From Chamaecrista fasciculata (taxonomy: Eukaryota > Streptophyta > Magnoliopsida > Fabales > Fabaceae), in NCBI GenBank assembly GCA_003254925.1, contig QANZ01027320.1:259601-323600 (forward strand): a stretch of DNA of 64,000 nucleotides, written 5' to 3'. This document shows positions 22,329 to 32,673 of the stretch, piece after piece. The notes under the pieces were generated by a model, which saw only the letters and a program-made list of their open reading frames with translations, was not told the origin of the DNA and made no database searches. Positions within the stretch are counted from its first letter, which is position 1, and every line of letters starts with the position of its first letter. The position numbers and the translations under genes are program-made.

Positions 22329-25300
22329 TTAATTTGTATGTTTCCAATATTTTATTGTCTTTGCAGATTAGAATAGTGTTTTAATTTCCAGTTTTGATAT
22401 TTATTTGAAAGTACTACTTTAATTCATAAGATATATATAGTTTGGCCAAAGTCCATGGATGATTATGGATAAGGCCCAATGAGCAAATGGATTGGGTTGA
22501 TGAATATGGAATAAGATGTGTGAAGAATTAGAAGCCATGTGACATATGTAAAGTGTGTTATGGGATGTGGTTAAATAGGCATGTGAAGAGGGAACCGTTA
22601 CCTTGTTGGCCTTCGCCGCGACACGATAGCTGGGCACGCAAACCTCCAGTGAGTGAGTTTATTTTTGTACATCCTATAGCCAAGTTTTCTGTCGGTGAAC
22701 CTCCTCCCTCGTCCGTGTTGTTTTTGCTGTCCCGTTTTCTCTTGGATATACTCGTTCACCCTTGCTCTGTTTTTGTTGTTTATCAATGCTACCATAATCA
22801 TCATGTTCATGTTCTCTCTTCTTTCCCAAACGCAACATTCTCATACTCTGTTTTGGCAATTGAGGAAATTTGCATAAGCGTCACCACATCATCTCTTGGT
22901 TTCGACATGTTCTTTCAATGGCAGATTGTGAAATGTTTGAAGCCTCTAGTAGAATCGGCGCCTCCGTTCCAGATCTTAGTCGGCAACAATTGTTCTTTCC
23001 AGGGCGTTTTTAGGGTTTGCAATGTCGATTTGGCTATCCATGATAATCTTAGGGGTTGTTTGGGAGCCCTTGCATTTCAATCCAAGCTCATCCAAATGAT
23101 TGAGATGAGATGATGTTGTAATGGGATGAGATGAGATGATGTATTGGTGTTTGGGTGATTTTAGAGAAAATGATGTTAAATAGAGTGTGAAATTATATAA
23201 AAGGGTATGTAATGATTGTGGTTGGTTGAAATAGATTTATAGATTTTTTTAATTTGTATAGGGGTAGAAATGGTAGGAAATAATAAGATGAGATGGAGAT
23301 AATGAGATGAGATGATAGGTGTTTGGTGGTGCGTTGGATGGGATGATGTTGAGATTAGATGCTCTTGGAAAGCGTGAGGATGAGATATTTTTGGATGAAG
23401 GGTTTATGGTCAATCTCATTGGATGAAATGATGGACCAAAATGAAAATAATATTAAAATTATTTTAAGATTACAATTTGGTCCATAAATTTGTACCTGTC
23501 CAATTAATCAATCCCTAACATGTGTAAATGATAACTCGGGGCCTGTAGAAAATCCAGCTCATCAATAATCGAGTCTATTTATGAAATTCAATGACCAAAA
23601 AGTAATAAACAATAGTTTGGGGACTAGAATGCAAATAACCTGAAAATTATTGTAAACATACAATTTGGTCCACAACTTTGTATCGATCCAATGAATCGAT
23701 CCATAAGTAATCTCGTAGTTTGATAAACAAAATAAGATCAGAAATAGTTTTATTATTGAAACGAAACTAATCTCATAGTTTAAGGATCAGACTAGTAACA
23801 ATGCCAACAAATGGGAAGATAAAAAATTATTTTAACTCCTTTTAATTTTTACACAAAACTTCATAAAATATATTGAAAAAAAGTATAGATTGAATTGTAT
23901 AATAGTAAAAAACATATAGGAATTTTGCAGTTTGGACTAAAAAATATAACAAATATTTTGCGGACCAAAATGCAACTCATCTCGTAATTTGAGTAAAAAA
24001 TCTAACCATAAATAGTTTTATGACCGAGAAAATAGAAGAACTTTGAGACAATAAAACACAAAACAACATTGCAATTTTTTGACTACCTATGATTCGAACA
24101 AAAAAAAATAACTGATACGTGGAAACTTGTGTATTTTCCCAACCAAAAAATAACCGTTATTTCTCCATTATCCACAACATATCGGATGATTTTGGACATG
24201 AATATAGAACAAAAAATAGTTTGAGGACCAAAATGAAACTAATTGCATAGTTTGAGGAAAAGAAACTAAACAAAAAATAGTTTTATGAGCTAAGGAAACT
24301 GAACTCATAGTTTGAGGATCAAAATGCTTATAAAAGTGAAGAGAATACTGTAACGAGAATAGAAGAAAATTGTAACTTAAAAAAAAAATTAAGGATTCAA
24401 TTGTATATTTTACTCAAAACAAATAGAAAAATATTGGGACTAAAAAAATAACAACATTGCAAATGAACAAAAATAATTTTTGTTTAATTAAGTTAATATA
24501 AATATATATATAATACAATATATAACATTTCTATATATATATTTAAGAATTGAGAATAAAAGAGAGATATAATATATATATATATAAAATAACAATATAT
24601 TTTTATATATATTTGAGAGATGTGTGTGTGAAGCAGAGAGAGATGTGTAAATGAAAAAGAAAAAAAAAATGATAAGAAATGATAGATAGAGAGAGAAAAT
24701 GATAAGTGTAATAAATGAGGGTATGTAAAATTACTATTTTGCCTAATTGTTTTTTTTTATATTTGTATTAGAGAATAGGTAATTATAGGTATATGAGTAG
24801 GGAAAATTTAGTAAATGTAAGAAAATGAAATGATGTTGTTGATGAGATGATGATTGAATGTAATGGAATTGAGATTTTGGAACCCCAAACAGGCCCTTAG
24901 ATTTTCGGCCCATGTTTTGAAGATTAAGGAATCCATCTTTGATTTGGGCATCACTTGTTGACCACTTTAGGCTTACACACTGCAGATTACAACACTGGCC
25001 CCATTCGGTTCTTCTTTAAGGACCATTTTGCCACGATGCAAGTGGACTCACAGCTTCGGGTTAAAGAACTTGAATTTAATCATTTTAGACACTGTTCTAC
25101 ACATGCATTAGTCTATCTTTTTACCATGGCATGGGTCATACTTGATGAGCCTTGTACATATTTGGGCCTACATTTATTGGACTCATATCACTGGATTTCA
25201 AGACCATTAACTTCCCCTCCACATGACACTTCCGCAAAGTTACTCAAATTCCTTCAGCTTCTGGTTGCATTGGATGATCACTCACTATTCATGTGTGAGC

Positions 25301-28300
25301 CTTTTGCCATTGGAAGCCACGTTTTTTTTCCTCCATTGACCTTGAGGACGGTCCATTTCAAAGGGTGGAGTAATGTCATGGATGATTATGGATCAATAAG
25401 GCTCAATGAGCAAATGGATTGGGTTGATGAATATGGAATAAGATGTGTGAAGAATTGGAGGCCTCTAAAGTGTGTTAGAATGTGGTTAAATAGGCATGTG
25501 AAGAGGGGAATTGGGGGAATATTGTTAGAAAATTCTCTCTCTGAATTCTCTCTCCTTCTCATTGATTATGCTTCTCTCTCTTCTTGCTTCTCTTTCTTTC
25601 TCTTTCTCTTGTTATCTTTTAGTCCCTATTTACTGTTTGCTTCAGGATCATCAATGAATATCAGTTTTATTTGAGTGGCTTCATTGTTTTGTTATTTGCA
25701 TATAACAGTCTCAAATTGGTCCCTCATGTGGTAGATTTTAAATTGGTCTCTTATCTTTCATTTCTTTCAGATTGGTCCTATATGTTTTCATGATGTTTCA
25801 AATTGGTCTCAAAAATACTTTCAAGATGCGATTTTGCTAGCGATCTTAACTGTGTAGAAAAAGAATTTTTCAATAGTTAGCACATAGCTTCAAATTCTTC
25901 GCATTCGAACTTCAAATGAGAGAAATGTGACCAATTTCACTTATTTGACTGTGAAATGAGTTATCACTTTTGGACTCGATTTGATCCCGTTTGTTGATGG
26001 TCTCAAAATACTTATGAAAAGAAACACTCTGAATTCATTGCATTTGTGCTTCAAATTTGTCTTATTTTTTGGGCTAATATGAAAAATCATGGAAATATGA
26101 AAGACTAATCTGAAACAAATGAAAGATAGAGACCAATTTGAAACCTACCCTATACATAAGGGATCACTTTGAAACTTTGGCCTATATAGTTTTTAAGAAT
26201 AACTAGTCTTAACTCTTAAGTGCAGTTAGATATCATTGATGATAATGTTATAAGAATTTTGACGCAGTGCTTATAGACCTTTTTGGCGGTGATTATAAGA
26301 AATTAAAGTCGTTGCCAGATATATTTTATTTTTTTTAATTTTTTGGGTGAAAGCCAAAAGTTTTCAGTGACGTGTTGAATTGTGTACCAACTAAATCTTT
26401 GATATCAACAATAAGCAAATCGTAACAACAAAAGTGTTTTCTGGCGGCATACTAAATCGCCACTAATAGCTTTTCTGGTGACAATTTAAAGAAAATTGTC
26501 GCTAAAAATATAAAAAATTAGCTCAAAGTGAAAATTTAGTCTCATATCTTTTGCTCAGTTTTCAATTTGGTCCTGCATATTTTTTTGTTGCATTTTTGGT
26601 CCAATATCTTTGCAAAAGGTCCCAATTTAGTCTCATATCTTGGTCTCATATCTTTTGGTCAGGTTATATAATTAGTCTCATATTTTTGCAAAAGGATCAA
26701 TCATTAGTTGATCATTTTGCAAAAATATGAGACCACTTCTAAATCTAACCCAAAGATATAAGACCAATTCTGCAATTGACTCAAATATATGAGGCCAAAT
26801 CTGTATCAAAAAAAGATATGAGACTAAATTGGGGTCTGACCCAATTGGGAACCACACAAAAGATATGAGACCAAATTGAAGCTTTGGGAACCACAAAAAA
26901 GATATAAAACCAAATTGGGAACCACACAAAAGATATGAGACCAAATTGAAGGTTTGGCCAAAAAATTATCATTAATACTTTCGGTGGCAATTGTTGGGCG
27001 GAAGCACAACCCACACAACAAATAAAGGAAGAGGAAATAGAGAAACAAACACGAAACTTTAACATGGTTCGGTGCCTCAAGACCTACTCCACGGTTCCAC
27101 AAGAACAAACTTCACTATCTGTCATTTTTGCACGAACAAAATTACAAACCCTCCCCAATACAATTTTTGATCGGAGAAAATTGCAAACCCTCTCTAAAAA
27201 ATGACTCACAACTACCAAAACCTCATTACACCCTTTAGAATTTATATGTAAGTTGTGGTGTCTCTTAAGGTGAAAACCTCTCTATTTATAAGCTTCCTCA
27301 CCTACTCAACTTTTCTATACAAGTAATGTGGGACTTTGAAAAAGCATAGAAAATCTGAACAACAATATACATAAATTGTCACTGAAAGTGAATTTTCATT
27401 GATAATCTTTTTGTCACCACTACTAATAGTCTATTTTTCAGTAATACTATAAAATATTATTGATAGATGTATCTAATAGAATGTTTGTAACTGATAAATT
27501 GATATTTTTTTTTTGGTTACATAATTGAAGGAAGCATTCCAGAAGAGATTGGTGATCTTCCACATTTAGAGGTTATCTATCTTTCAAGTAATCAACTTTC
27601 TGGCTCAATTCCGTCAACAATATTTAATAATTCTATTCTACAAGACCTTGATCTTTCTCATAATCATTTATCTGGAAGTCTTCCATCAAATATATGTGAG
27701 GGGCTTCCAAGACTTGTAACACTTTATCTAAATGACAATGACTTCTCTGGCAAAATGCCATCTGATTGGTATCAATGCAAAGAATTGGAAGATTTACAAT
27801 TAAGTGGACTCAAAGGTGGATATATTCCAAAAAGCTTTCAAAATTTGACCAACCTCCAATCCTTGTATCTTGGTTACAACAACTTACAAGGTACGTCTTT
27901 CATTGTAATTTCCCCACTATATATTATACCCTATTAATTTATGAGGGCATTTTCCATTATTCATATATAATTGTATGTAATTTATTATTGTAGGTGAAAT
28001 TCCATCATTTATTTTCAACATGACTTCTTTGAGAATAATCAACTTTGGTCACAACAATTTACATGGCACTTTGCCGCCAGAGTTGGGCAATCAGCTTCCT
28101 TTACTTGAAGGTCTGAATTTAAATGGAAATCAATTAGAGGGAAGCATTCCAAAATCAATAATCAACTGCACACTTCTGACAGGATTATACATGGGTGATA
28201 ACTTATTTACAGGTAAATACACCCGGGTCCATATGCCTCTATTTTTCATGTCTAGTTAATTTTTTTCAAACATATATGAAAACTTTTGAAGAAATTAGTA

Positions 28301-31300
28301 ATAATAGTAATAGTAATAAAATCATAATTTTCTTTTAAACCATAATATTGTTGGATCAAACACTTATCATTTGATTAAAAATTATAATTTTAAGGAAGAA
28401 TGCAACTCTATTTTCTCAACCTATAATAGAGCAGGCGCCAAAAGTGTCCTGACTCGACTATGATTCAATTTGGCCCCACATTTAGACCTCTGCCATGGTC
28501 CCATTTATATCTTTGGCACATTTCTCAAATTTGAATTCATGATCTTGGCTCTAATACTAAATGTTAAACTAATATAGCTTTTGATATAGTAATGAATATA
28601 TACTTGATCTAACCCATATAATTAAGTCCAATCCTCCTCTTAAAAGAAATCAAGATAGGGTCCTTTTAATTAGTGTTGCATTTAGCCATTTATTATGATA
28701 TCAGAATTTAATTCTTGGATTGCTTGACATGTGTATAGTTTAATTTCCTGTATATATAGACATTCACATGTATTGTCTTCACTTGAATTTAGCCATTTAT
28801 TATGATATCAGAATTTGATTCTTGGATTGCTTGACATGTTTACAGTTTAATTTCCTGCATATATAGATATTCACATGTATTGTCTTCACTTTCATAGCCA
28901 ATTACCCCTTATAAAAATTGTAACTATTCATAACTTTGTGTTTCCAGGTTTTTTACCCAGTGAAATAGACAATCTTGACAAACTTGAGGTAATATCTTTG
29001 GGCGGAAATCACCTGAGTGGATCTATACCTTCCAATATTTTCAACATTTCAACATTGACACGCTTGTTTCTTGGAGGTAATTCATTTTCTGGCCTTCTCC
29101 CAACAAATATTGGAAGTGTCACAAAAAATCTAGAAAGATTGACAATTTCAGAAAATGAACTTGGAGGACAATTCCCAAAGAGCATATTCAATGCTTCTAA
29201 GCTCATTTATTTAGACCTTGATTTCAACAAATTTAGTGGAGTTATTCCCAATGCACTTGGAAATCTAACCAACTTGATCCAGTTAAGTTTAGATGGGAAT
29301 GCTTTTAATGGGTTGATTCCTACCTCAATTAACAAATTACAAGGCCTTCAACACTTGGGTCTCAGTCACAACAGATTGCAAGGCTCCATCATCAATGAAA
29401 TATGCCAAGTCAAAAGATTGGTTGAGTTGAATCTAGCCTACAACATGTTCTCTGGATTGGTTCCAAAGTGCTTTGGGAATCTTACTTCTTTACAAAAGTT
29501 GAATTTGGGCTCTAACAAATTGATTTCTCAAATACCTCTTTCTCTTTGGAGTCTCAGAGATATAAAGGAAGTAGACTTATCCTCCAATGCATTCAATGGT
29601 ACCATTCCACTTGAGATTTCAAATTTGAGAGCAATTACATTGTTAAACTTGTCAAGAAATCAATTTTCAGGGATCATTCCTCCAAATATTGATGGCTTGC
29701 AAACTTTGCAAAATCTATCTTTGGCACATAACAAATTACAAGGGCCTATTCCTGAATCAGTGGGTGACATGAAAAGTTTGGAATTCTTAGATCTTTCCCA
29801 AAATGATTTGTCTGGTGTGATTCCAAAGTCCTTAGAATCACTTGACCTTCTTAGATACCTTAACCTTTCTTACAATTCATTGCATGGAGAGATTCCAAAT
29901 GGTGGTCCTTTTAAAAGATTTACAGCTGAATCTTTTATGATGAATGAAGATCTTTGTGGAAAGGCCCAACTAAAAGTCCATCCATGTAAAACAGGAAACA
30001 AACATAGGCCAAATAAAGAGTTGATTTTGATAAAATGCTTACTGCCAATTACATTGGGAATCGTTTTGATTGTTTCATGCATAGTCTTTCTAAATCATAA
30101 GAGAGATCATGATAGTGATTCAACCAATAGGGATCTATTAAACATGAATAGACCCCCTAGAATATCCTACTATGAACTTCTCCAAGGAACAAATAGATTC
30201 AATGAAAATAATCTTCTTGGAAGTGGTGGTTTTGGATCAGTATACAAAGGGATTCTTTCAAGTGGGCAAATAGTTGCAATTAAAGTTTTTAACTTAGACT
30301 TGGAAGAATCTTTGAAGAGTTTTGATACAGAGTGCATTGCCATTTGCAATTTGCGCCATCGCAATCTTGTTAAGATCATCAGCAGTTGTTCAAATGTTGA
30401 TTTTAAGTCTTTGATAATGGAATTTATGTCAAATGGGAGTCTTGACAAATGGTTGTACTCCCATGACTATTGCTTAAACATCTTGCAAAGGTTGAATATA
30501 ATGATTGATGTAGCATCTGCATTGGAGTATCTTCACCATGGTTCTTCTACTGTGGTAGTTCATTGTGATATAAAACCAAGTAATGTGTTGTTGGATGAAG
30601 ACATGGTGGCTCATCTTAGTGATTTTGGTATTGCCAAATTGTTAGGCGAAGGACAAGTGCAAATTAACACCAAGACTTTTGCTACTATTGGTTATATGGC
30701 ACCAGGTGATGATTTAATCATACTTTTTTTTTGTTATCTTCTTTATTTAATTCCTTAAAAAATTATGCTACACAAAAACATATAATTTTCAATTACTAAT
30801 ATATATACATATAGAGGTAAAAGTACTCTTGGTATCCTCAAAGTATGCGGTTATTTTCAATTGTACCTTAAAGTGTTTTTTTGGTCAATTGTACTCTCAT
30901 AGTATGGAGTCAGTTTTAGTTATACCTCCTAAGCTTTTTTGAATCAATTATACCCTCAATCTTTTTTTTTAGTGTCAAGTGTATCCCTAAATTGGGGGGA
31001 TATTTGGAGATATAATTGACTCAAAAAATCTTTGGGGGTATAACTAAAACTGACCCCATATTTTGGGAGTATAATTGACCCAAGAAAAACTTTGGGGGTA
31101 TGAATAAAAATGACTACATACTTGGGGGTACCAATAATACTTTTGTCCACATATATATCTTCACTTATGAAGCATGAACACTTCATTTTGAGGGCGTGTC
31201 GCCGTGTCAGACACGTGTCCGTGTCCGACACTCGTATGACACTCACACGATACATATTCTTAAATTTCAAAATATTAAATCAATTTTTTGTGACTTTAAC

Positions 31301-31968
31301 ATGACAGACAATAAAAAATAATGACACATATGACATATATATTATGAATAGATATTATAATTTTAAAGTTTTAATCAAAATTAATAAATTTTTAATTATT
31401 TATATATATAAATATATGTCGTGTCGTGTCATGTAAGTTTAAGAATTTAGCGTGTCGGTGTGTACGTGTCAGTGTCCATGCTTCATAGATCTTCACATGG
31501 AAAGTTTTTTTTTTTATTTAATATACCAAAAGTGTGTTTGATCACAAAATTAATTATAGTCTTTTTGGACATAATGGTTCTTTTACTTACAAATTCAAAT
31601 GATTTCTTGCAGAGTATGGATCAACAGGAATTGTTTCTATTAAAGGAGATGTTTACAGTTATGGAATCATGTTAATGGAAATGTTTACGAGAAAGAAGCC
31701 AACTGATGACATGTTTGTTGAAGACAAAAGTCTGAAAGATTGGGTTAGCAAATCAACCCCACATGCAATGACCAACATTTTAGATGCCAGGTTATTGCAA
31801 GATGACAATGAAATTTCAAGTAATATATTATTATATATGACATCAATTTTTGAATTAGCTTTGGATTGTTGTTCTAATTTACCTGAGGCACGACTTGAAA
31901 TGACAAATGTGGTGGTCTCACTAAAGAAAATCAAGGATCTCATTGAAAAAAGTCAATGTTATATTTAA
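21534..31968 (+). CDS. LRR receptor-like Ser/Thr kinase 1 (LRR-XII type, non-RD), 1129 aa
   Basis: Exons: 21534-22230, 27531-27890, 27994-28212, 28948-30705, 31613-31968. All introns are phase 1 GT-AG and the exons sum to 3390 nt with no internal stop. The ATG at 21534 was chosen because MAKL matches the paralogue and starts a signal peptide. Domains: signal 1-22; LRRNT with CNWIGVTC to about residue 70; LRRs (SGxIP motifs) to about 760; TM near 783-808 (CLLPITLGIVLIVSCIVFL); kinase from about 849 (GSGGFGSVYKG, VAIKVF) with HCDIKPSN at about 963, DFGIAK, and APG/EYGS across the last intron. HCD in place of HRD makes it a non-RD kinase, typical of pattern-recognition receptors such as the At3g47570/FLS2/EFR/XA21 group; the ligand is unknown. 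Intron 1 is 5.3 kb of nested transposons. It looks intact. Paralogue: 42397-52869. Confidence 0.9.
22449..25707 (+). mobile_element. Degenerate non-autonomous LTR retrotransposon
   Basis: About 140 bp at 22449-22592 (GATGATTATGGAT, CAAATGGATTGGGTTGATGA) repeats at 25376-25508. A purine tract, AAAGGGTGGAG, immediately precedes the right copy, which starts TGTCATGG (25374) and ends CATATAACA (25707), as an LTR should. The left repeat is truncated. The interior has no RT, integrase or gag motif. It is interrupted by 23052-24896. Confidence 0.5.
23052..24896. mobile_element. PIF/Harbinger-like element
   Basis: The ends are GGGGTTGTTTGGGAGCCC and CCCCAAACAGGCCC, inverted relative to each other, flanked by TTA at 23049-23051 and 24897-24899. 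The GGCCTGTTTGG-type terminus and TTA target are hallmarks of the superfamily. The roughly 1845 bp are non-coding, with ATGAGATGATG-rich subterminal repeats. Confidence 0.55.
25709..26196. mobile_element. TIR MITE in intron 1
   Basis: The left arm has CAAATTGGTCCCTCATG and TTAAATTGGTCTCTTATC; the right arm has the complement, GATAGAGACCAATTTGAAAC and GGGATCACTTTG. It is non-coding. It starts directly after the LTR at 25374-25707. Confidence 0.5.
26992..27364 (-). mobile_element. Diverged solo LTR of the TGTTGGGC family
   Basis: It begins TGTTGGGCGGAAGCACAACC and follows the LTRs at 48804-49171 and 49932-50299 (GGTTCGGTGCCTCAAGACCT, ACTTCACTAT, AATGACTCACAACTA, TAATGTGGGACTT). It ends in AACAACA rather than GCCCAACA. 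No internal region follows and no clear 5-bp TSD is visible. Confidence 0.65.
28680..28892 (+). repeat. 107-bp tandem duplication in intron 3 of LRR kinase 1
   Basis: Two adjacent copies (28680-28786 and 28787-about 28892) share TTTAGCCATTTATTATGATA and GATTGCTTGACATG with few substitutions. They end about 55 bp before the acceptor at 28947, so the second copy sits in the branch-point region. Confidence 0.8.
30816..31148. mobile_element. Mutator-type MITE in intron 4 of LRR kinase 1
   Basis: The ends are GGTAAAAGTACTCTTGGTA and TACCAATAATACTTTTGTCC. A near-perfect 9-bp TSD (ACATATAGA at 30807-30815, ACATATATA at 31149-31157) is present. It is non-coding. Confidence 0.6.
31165..31488. mobile_element. 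hAT MITE (GTGTC-rich) in intron 4 of LRR kinase 1
   Basis: The inverted ends are TTATGAAGCATGAACACT and AGTGTCCATGCTTCATAG. The perfect 8-bp TSD ATCTTCAC lies at 31157-31164 and 31489-31496. Dense GTGTC/GACAC motifs fill the sub-ends (CGTGTCCGTGTCCGACAC). A sister copy is at 40651-40990. Confidence 0.85.
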
Positions 31969-32673
31969 TTATTTATGCATAATAACACAAGCATCTCTAG
32001 ATTGAATAGCTGTAAAATGTCATTGATGTAATGTACCCTTATTTTTTTTTTCGAAATATTAATTTGTGGCATTATATATATAATTGGGTTCAGATGTGGA
32101 AAGCCCGGCCTGAGCCTTGGAGCACTCGGGCCTCCAACTTCTGTTTTTTTTTTTTGGNACGGTAAACATATTGGCTTATATAAATCGAAGATGCATAGAT
32201 TATGTGATATGCTTATCAATAAAAAAATTGTCTTATTAAAAATAAAAGTAATTGTATAAAAAATAATGGTCAAAGTATAAATTTGGTCCCATATTCTTTG
32301 CTGAGTTTCTAATTTGGTCATGTATCTTTTTTTTTGCACTTTTGGTCACATATCTTTGCAGAAGGTCCCAATTTGATCTCATATCTTTTAGTCAAGTTAC
32401 AAAATTAGCACCATAGTCACCTAAAAATTACAAAGTCATCCAAAAATTACACAACCACCGAAAATCATATTTACGGTCATTTTTTCACATAATTGATTGG
32501 CAATCTTTAAGTGAAAATTTCAAATCCAATTTTCAATAATTTTGCTTAATATACAACAAAATTAAGAAGTATGGATATAAATAAATTAAGAAAATAAATC
32601 AAATATATGAACTAAAATTAAAAATATAGCATAACCGAATACAACTATACTTCAATTCATTAATACAAAAAAG
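31969..32673. other. Intergenic spacer between convergent LRR kinase 1 and transposase gene
   Basis: It holds the two genes' 3' ends and a stretch of TTTGGTCCCATAT-type MITE sequence at about 32270-32420. One ambiguous base (N) lies at 32158 after a T-run. No gene is seen. Confidence 0.5.

Larger units (their letters stand above)
22231..27530 (+). other. 5.3-kb first intron of LRR kinase 1, filled by nested transposons
   Basis: The donor is CAG|GTATGT and the acceptor TTGAAG|GA. The intron contains a degenerate non-autonomous LTR retrotransposon (about 22449-25707) invaded by a PIF/Harbinger-like element, a TIR element (25709-26196), CACTA-like subterminal repeats (about 26260-26480 and 27370-27450: GGCGACAA- and TTGTCACC-type units), a MITE-like block (26520-26975, GATATGAGACCAAATT repeats) and a solo LTR (26992-27364). 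No coding exon corresponding to the extra exon of the paralogue (45044-45190) was found here. Confidence 0.6.

Noticed and set aside
22553..23113. 186-residue plus-strand ORF
   Set aside because: It spans the truncated LTR repeat and the LTR-element interior and runs into the PIF/Harbinger-like element. No gag or pol motif; probably chance.
24955..25674. 239-residue plus-strand ORF in LRR kinase 1 intron
   Set aside because: It ends inside the LTR and lacks retroelement motifs, so it is non-autonomous element sequence.
26678..27108. Minus-strand ORFs with repeated SHIFCVVPN-like peptide
   Set aside because: They are translations of the GATATGAGACCAAATT repeats of a MITE block and the start of a solo LTR.
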